A stretch of DNA of 12,493 bases from Sulfuritalea sp. (GTDB lineage Bacteria; Pseudomonadota; Gammaproteobacteria; Burkholderiales; Rhodocyclaceae), in NCBI GenBank assembly GCA_023229545.1, contig JALNZB010000007.1, positions 60,487 through 72,979 of the forward strand, read 5' to 3'. Below, in pieces: positions 6,823 to 12,493 of this stretch; positions within the stretch are counted from its first letter, which is position 1; each line of letters begins with the position of its first letter. A program made the translations under genes and the position numbers. The notes below the pieces were generated by a model. It saw nothing but the letters and a program-made list of their open reading frames with translations, did not search any database and was not told the origin of the DNA.

Positions 6823-6886
6823 GTGATCGAAAATGGATAACGGAGGATAGGCGCGACTATTCCATGCCGCCCCGCCTGAAGCGCCG

Positions 6887-7864
6887 ATGCTCGCCTACAT
6901 AATCCGCCGCCTGCTGTATGCCATTCCGATTCTGATCGGCGTCAATCTGTTGACCTTCGCCTTGTTCTTCGTGGTGAATACGCCGGACGACATGGCGCGC
7001 ATGCAGCTTGGCATCAAGCGCGTGACGCCGGAGGCGATCCAGAAGTGGAAGGCCGAGCGCGGCTATGACAAGCCACTGGTATGGAACGCGGCGGCGGCGG
7101 GGAGCGCGACGCTGACCGAGACGATTTTCTTCAGCAAGTCGGTGCGCATGTTCGCCGGCGATTTCGGTCGTGCCGACGATGGCCGCGACATCGCCCGCGA
7201 GATCGCGCAACGCATGGGACCGAGCCTGGCGATTGCGCTGCCGACCTTCGTGCTGGGCCTGTTCGTGGCGATTTCGTTCGCGCTGCTGCTGGTGTTCTTC
7301 CGCGCCACGACGCTGGACTTTGCCGGCGTGGTGCTGTGCGTGGCGATGATGTCGATTTCCGGCCTGTTCTACATCATCGGCGGCCAATGGCTGGTGTCCA
7401 AGGTGTGGCATCTGGTGCCGATTTCGGGCTACAGCGGTGGCCTCGACGCGGCGAAGTTTCTGGTCTTGCCGGTGATCATCGGCGTCATCGGCGGCATCGG
7501 CAGCTCGGCGCGCTGGTATCGCACCATATTTCTCGAAGAGATCGGTCGCGATTATGTGCGTACCGCGCGCGCCAAGGGCCTGTCCGAACGCGTGGTGCTG
7601 TTTCGCCATGTGCTGAGGAACGCCCTGATCCCGATCCTGACCGGCGTGGTGGTGGTGATCCCGACCCTGTTCATGGGCAGCCTGTTGACCGAGTCCTTCT
7701 TCGGCGTTCCGGGCCTCGGCAGTTACACCATCGACGCCATCAACGCCCAGGATTTCGCCGTGGTGCGCTCGATGGTGTTCATCGGTTCGGTGCTGTATAT
7801 CGTCGGTCTGCTGGCAACCGACGTGTCCTATACGCTGGCCGATCCTCGGGTGCGTTTGCAGTGA
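6887..7864 (+). CDS. Dpp/Opp-type ABC importer permease (DppB-like)
   Basis: A 325-residue inner-membrane permease forming one half of a peptide-type ABC importer channel. The N-terminus MLAYIIRRLLYAIPILIGVN is typical of DppB/OppB, with helix 1 at about 10-30. Further helices lie at about 115-137, 146-168, 191-206, 250-272 and 293-312. The ATPase-contact (EAA) loop is at about 217-250 (EEIGRDYVRTARAKGLSERV then FRHVLRNALIPI), an excellent family match, followed by 'ESFFGVPGLG' (269-278). The start at 6887 lies 64 bases after the methyltransferase stop; the ribosome-binding site is weak and no clear promoter or terminator is visible in the gap. The stop TGA shares a base with the next ATG. 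Substrate is probably peptides or similar small molecules, but binding specificity cannot be read here. Confidence 0.9.
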   Translation: MLAYIIRRLLYAIPILIGVNLLTFALFFVVNTPDDMARMQLGIKRVTPEAIQKWKAERGYDKPLVWNAAAAGSATLTETIFFSKSVRMFAGDFGRADDGRDIAREIAQRMGPSLAIALPTFVLGLFVAISFALLLVFFRATTLDFAGVVLCVAMMSISGLFYIIGGQWLVSKVWHLVPISGYSGGLDAAKFLVLPVIIGVIGGIGSSARWYRTIFLEEIGRDYVRTARAKGLSERVVLFRHVLRNALIPILTGVVVVIPTLFMGSLLTESFFGVPGLGSYTIDAINAQDFAVVRSMVFIGSVLYIVGLLATDVSYTLADPRVRLQ

Positions 7865-9266
7865 TGGGACTGTCCGTGCAACCGGTGCTGCTGTGGTCGG
7901 ACGCGCTGCTGTTCGTGCTGATCGGCGTGATTGTCGGCTTGAGTCTCTGGGCGCGGCGGCAGGACGCCCTGCGCGCGGCCTGGGCGCGGGTTTTGAAGGA
8001 TGGCGTGGCGATGGCGGCGGCGACGGTGCTGGCCGTCTTCGTGCTGATCGGCCTGCTCGATTCGCTGCACTTTCGGGCGCGGCTTCCGGCTCAAGCCGGC
8101 GCTGCGGCAAGCTATGCGGTGGAGGTGAATTCGGCGCTCGATGCGCTGCTCTCCGGGCTGCGCCAGCGCACCGAGAAGACCTACTCGGCGCCGTTGGCGA
8201 CGCATCTGTATTCAAAGGAGGCGCTGGAGAATTCCACGCAGCGCGAGTTTCCACGCTTGAAGCATGGCGGCGCGCATCTCGGCGAGAACACTGTTGGCAA
8301 GCTCGTCGGCCATGAACTCGACATTGCCGTGCGCCTGTCGCGCGGCCTGGCCGGCGGACTGGCGCTCTGGCTGTTGCTGGTGGCCGTGGTGCGTCAGGCC
8401 AATGGACTGGACTTAAGGGCACTCATGAAAGTCGGCGCTGGCGGGTCGGCGAAAAGCGCGGCGGGCGGTGCGGTACTCATCACCCTGCTGGCGATATTCC
8501 TGCTGCTTGGCGCTGCGATTTCGCTGGGCGGCGGCTACCATGTCTTCGGCACCGACAAGGTGGGGCAGGACGTGCTCTATCTGTCGCTGAAAGCCATCCG
8601 CACGGGTCTCCTGATCGGCACCCTGACGACCCTGGTGATGCTGCCGGCGGCGGTGTCGCTGGGTATTCTGGCCGGCTATGTCGGCGGCTGGGTGGATGAC
8701 CTGATCCAGTACGTTTATACGACGCTGAGTTCGATTCCCGGCGTGTTGCTGATCGCGGCGGCGGTGCTGATGATGCAGGTGGTGATCGACACCCATCCGG
8801 ACTGGTTCGCCACCTCGGCCGAGCGCGCCGATGCGCGCCTGCTGGCGCTCTGCCTGATCCTCGGCATGACCAGTTGGACCGGCGTCGCGCGCCTGTTGCG
8901 CGGCGAGACGCTGAAGCTGCGCGAGCTGGAATTCGTCCAGGCGGCGCAGGCTTTCGGCGTCGGTCGCTTCGCCATCATGCGCCGCCACATCCTGCCCAAC
9001 CTGATGCACATCGTGCTGATCTCGCTGGTCATGGACTTCTCCGGCCTGGTGCTGGCCGAGGCGGTGCTGTCCTATGTCGGCGTCGGCGTCGATCCGACCA
9101 CCATTTCCTTCGGCACCATGATCAACACGGCGCGCATGGAACTGGCGCGCGAACCGATGGTCTGGTGGTCGCTGGCGGCGGCCTTCAGCTTCATGTTTGC
9201 GCTGGTGCTGGCGGCCAACCTGTTCGCCGACGCGGTGCGCGACGCCTTCGATCCGAGGTCGTCGGC

Positions 9267-9270
<4 letters not shown>
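7864..9270 (+). CDS. Dpp/Opp-type ABC importer permease (DppC-like) with long N-terminal extension
   Basis: Partner permease of 468 residues, much longer than the roughly 300 usual for DppC/OppC. The conventional core begins near residue 199: helix (about 201-220), then the typical 'FGTDKVGQDVLYLSLKAIRTGLLIG' segment (228-252), helices, the EAA loop (about 346-386, RGETLKLRELEFVQAAQAFG then RRHILPNL) and the end 'DAVRDAFDPR'. The first about 198 residues form an extra module: helices at about 12-29, 50-66 and 162-177, with a polar domain (about 67-160, rich in charged residues, KTYSAPLATHLYSKEALENS) between the second and third. Start ATG at 7864 overlaps the previous stop (TGATG). The stop overlaps the ATPase start (ATGA). 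Core function is secure; the role of the extension is unknown. Confidence 0.88.
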
Positions 9271-11237
<1,967 letters not shown>

Positions 11238-11248
11238 CTCGGTCCCAC

Positions 11249-11282
11249 CTGAACCCTGACCAGCCGAAATAGCGGGTTTCAG
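11249..11282. terminator. Possible bidirectional hairpin between convergent genes
   Basis: CTGAACCC (11249-11256) can pair with GGGTTTCAG (11274-11282) with one bulged T, in the 41-base gap where the transporter operon and the chemoreceptor gene converge; the last bases overlap the chemoreceptor stop codon. No T-run follows on either strand and the loop is 17 bases, so termination is only a weak suggestion. Confidence 0.25.
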
Positions 11283-12493
11283 ATGCTGGTGACGGTGCGA
11301 TTAAGCCCATGCGCCAACGCGTCGATTCTGTTGATCTGCTCACTGATGGTTTCAGACGACCCGGCCACCATTTCTACTTGTCGCGCAATTTCGTGTCCCG
11401 CCGTGCTTTGCTCGCGGGCAGCATTCGCGATGTCTGCCATGGCGCCCGCCACCAGCCCGGAATGATTGTCGATGCGCTTGAGCGCTTCTCCGACGCCGCG
11501 CGACCGTGCCGCGCTTTCCTCGGCTTTGGTTGACGCAATCCCCACATCCGAGGACACCAGTTCCATCTGTTGCCGTATCTGGGACAGGATGCTGCCGATA
11601 TCATGAGCCGAAGTGTTGGTCTTCTCCGCAAGGTTCCTGACTTCGTCGGCGACCACCGAAAACCCCTTTCCCGCTTCACCCGCACGGGCAGCTTCAATGG
11701 AGGCGTTCAGCGCCAGAAGATCGGTCTGTTTGGCGATGCCTTGGATAGTGGAAACGATTTCCTGTATCCGTACGCTTTGCTTTCCCAGTTCATCGACCCT
11801 TTCGGTGGCGTGAGCCACCAGTCTTGTCGTTTCTTCCATGACGGCAATGGTTTCCTGCACCGCTTTTTCGCCGTCCTTGACGGAGGCAACGGTTTCGCTC
11901 GTGACGGTTAGCGCGCGGCCCGCGCTTTCGGCAACCTGATCGATGCTGACGGTAAGTTGCTCGGTGGCCGCTGCCATGCTTGACGATGCCGTTACCTGCT
12001 CGGCGGTGGCCGCGCGGACGGTTTTCGTCAATTGCGCCAGTTCCACGGCGGTGTCGCGAACGCTTTTCGTTACTTCCTGCTTTTGGGCTTCCATCCGCTG
12101 CTTGAGGACGGCATTGTCCTTGAAGACCTGGACCGAGCGCGCCATTTCTCCGACTTCATCGGTCTTGGCGGTGAATGGAATATCGACACGGGTGTCGCCG
12201 GTCGACAATTCTGTCATCGTCAAATTGATCTGCGAGAGTGGCAAAGCCACCCTGAAGCGGATGAACCAGAAGGTAAACAGGCCAAACACGGCGAGAATCA
12301 CCCCTGCCGCGAACATCACGCCGCCGACCTTGGCGGAAAGCGTCCAGATGGCTTCCTCCACGGCATCCGCGCCGGTTTTCCGACTTTCCGCCAGGGACTG
12401 TTTGATTCCGACAAGTGCGGCGACAGCGGCGGTCTCGTCTATCTTCTCCGGAGTGCCGGCCAGGCTGCGGTCATAGGCTGAAATCGTCTTCTC
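11279..12493 (-). CDS. Methyl-accepting chemotaxis protein, N-terminus cut by window edge
   Basis: A transmembrane chemoreceptor controlling CheA kinase; 404 codons are visible and the frame is open through the right edge, so the true start lies outside. Order in the visible part: end of a helical sensor domain (about 1-55), membrane helix (about 58-78, GGVMFAAGVILAVFGLFTFW), HAMP linker (about 79-131, with P85 and TDEVGEMARSV) and the long coiled-coil signalling domain (about 160-400). The kinase-contact tip is well conserved: IVSTIQGIAKQTDLLALNAS continuing as IEAARAGEAGKGF, then VVADEVRNLAEKT. The C-terminus ends TVTSI, with no NWETF-type tail for tethering CheR/CheB. The internal GTG at 12361 would remove the sensor and is not the start. 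The ligand is unknown. It converges with the transporter operon and is unlikely to share its regulation. Confidence 0.92.
   Translation of the reverse strand, partial: EKTISAYDRSLAGTPEKIDETAAVAALVGIKQSLAESRKTGADAVEEAIWTLSAKVGGVMFAAGVILAVFGLFTFWFIRFRVALPLSQINLTMTELSTGDTRVDIPFTAKTDEVGEMARSVQVFKDNAVLKQRMEAQKQEVTKSVRDTAVELAQLTKTVRAATAEQVTASSSMAAATEQLTVSIDQVAESAGRALTVTSETVASVKDGEKAVQETIAVMEETTRLVAHATERVDELGKQSVRIQEIVSTIQGIAKQTDLLALNASIEAARAGEAGKGFSVVADEVRNLAEKTNTSAHDIGSILSQIRQQMELVSSDVGIASTKAEESAARSRGVGEALKRIDNHSGLVAGAMADIANAAREQSTAGHEIARQVEMVAGSSETISEQINRIDALAHGLNRTVTSI

Noticed and set aside
6857..8422. 521-codon minus-strand open frame opposite the two permease genes
   Set aside because: It runs antisense to strongly supported permeases; its translation is Arg/His/Gln-rich without domains, a typical stop-poor shadow frame in GC-rich DNA.

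Overview
The window is GC-rich, densely coded DNA from a Gram-negative proteobacterium. Gene content (inner-membrane exporter with membrane fusion protein, Dpp/Opp-type peptide importer, chemoreceptors) and protein style suggest a betaproteobacterium, perhaps of the Rhodocyclales type; this lineage call is inference, not a database match. No rRNA, tRNA, CRISPR array or insertion sequence was seen.

Left block (1-3497, minus strand): a tightly packed operon reading leftward, TetR regulator -> small four-helix membrane protein -> HlyD/MacA-type membrane fusion protein -> MacB/FtsX/DevC-type permease -> ABC ATPase (only its first 13 codons are inside the window). Junctions are ATGA overlaps, a 7-base gap and a 1-base gap, so the genes are probably translationally coupled. 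A perfect 10-bp-arm inverted repeat lies on the -10 element of a good sigma70-like promoter just before the TetR start. This suggests that the TetR protein represses its own operon until a ligand of the exporter appears.

Middle block (3507-4640, plus strand): a 5'-truncated remnant of a methyl-accepting chemotaxis protein abuts the TetR promoter. It is followed by an unrecognised multi-pass membrane protein (3901-4587) closed by a clear rho-independent terminator.

Restriction-modification block (4700-6822, plus strand): a two-gene Type II-like system. A 221-residue PD-(D/E)XK-like endonuclease has a TTG start and overlaps by one base a 485-residue gamma-type N6-adenine DNA methyltransferase with a GTG start. 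The methyltransferase has NFPW where NPPY/F/W is usual. The block looks less GC-rich than its neighbours and was probably acquired.

Transporter block (6887-11237, plus strand): an overlapping three-gene Dpp/Opp-type ABC importer: DppB-like permease, DppC-like permease with a long N-terminal extension, and a fused DppD-DppF double ATPase carrying two Cys4 clusters. No substrate-binding protein is present; the position upstream of the permeases where one might sit is held by the restriction-modification genes.

Right edge (11279-12493, minus strand): a convergent chemoreceptor gene with membrane helix, HAMP and signalling domain, cut by the window end.
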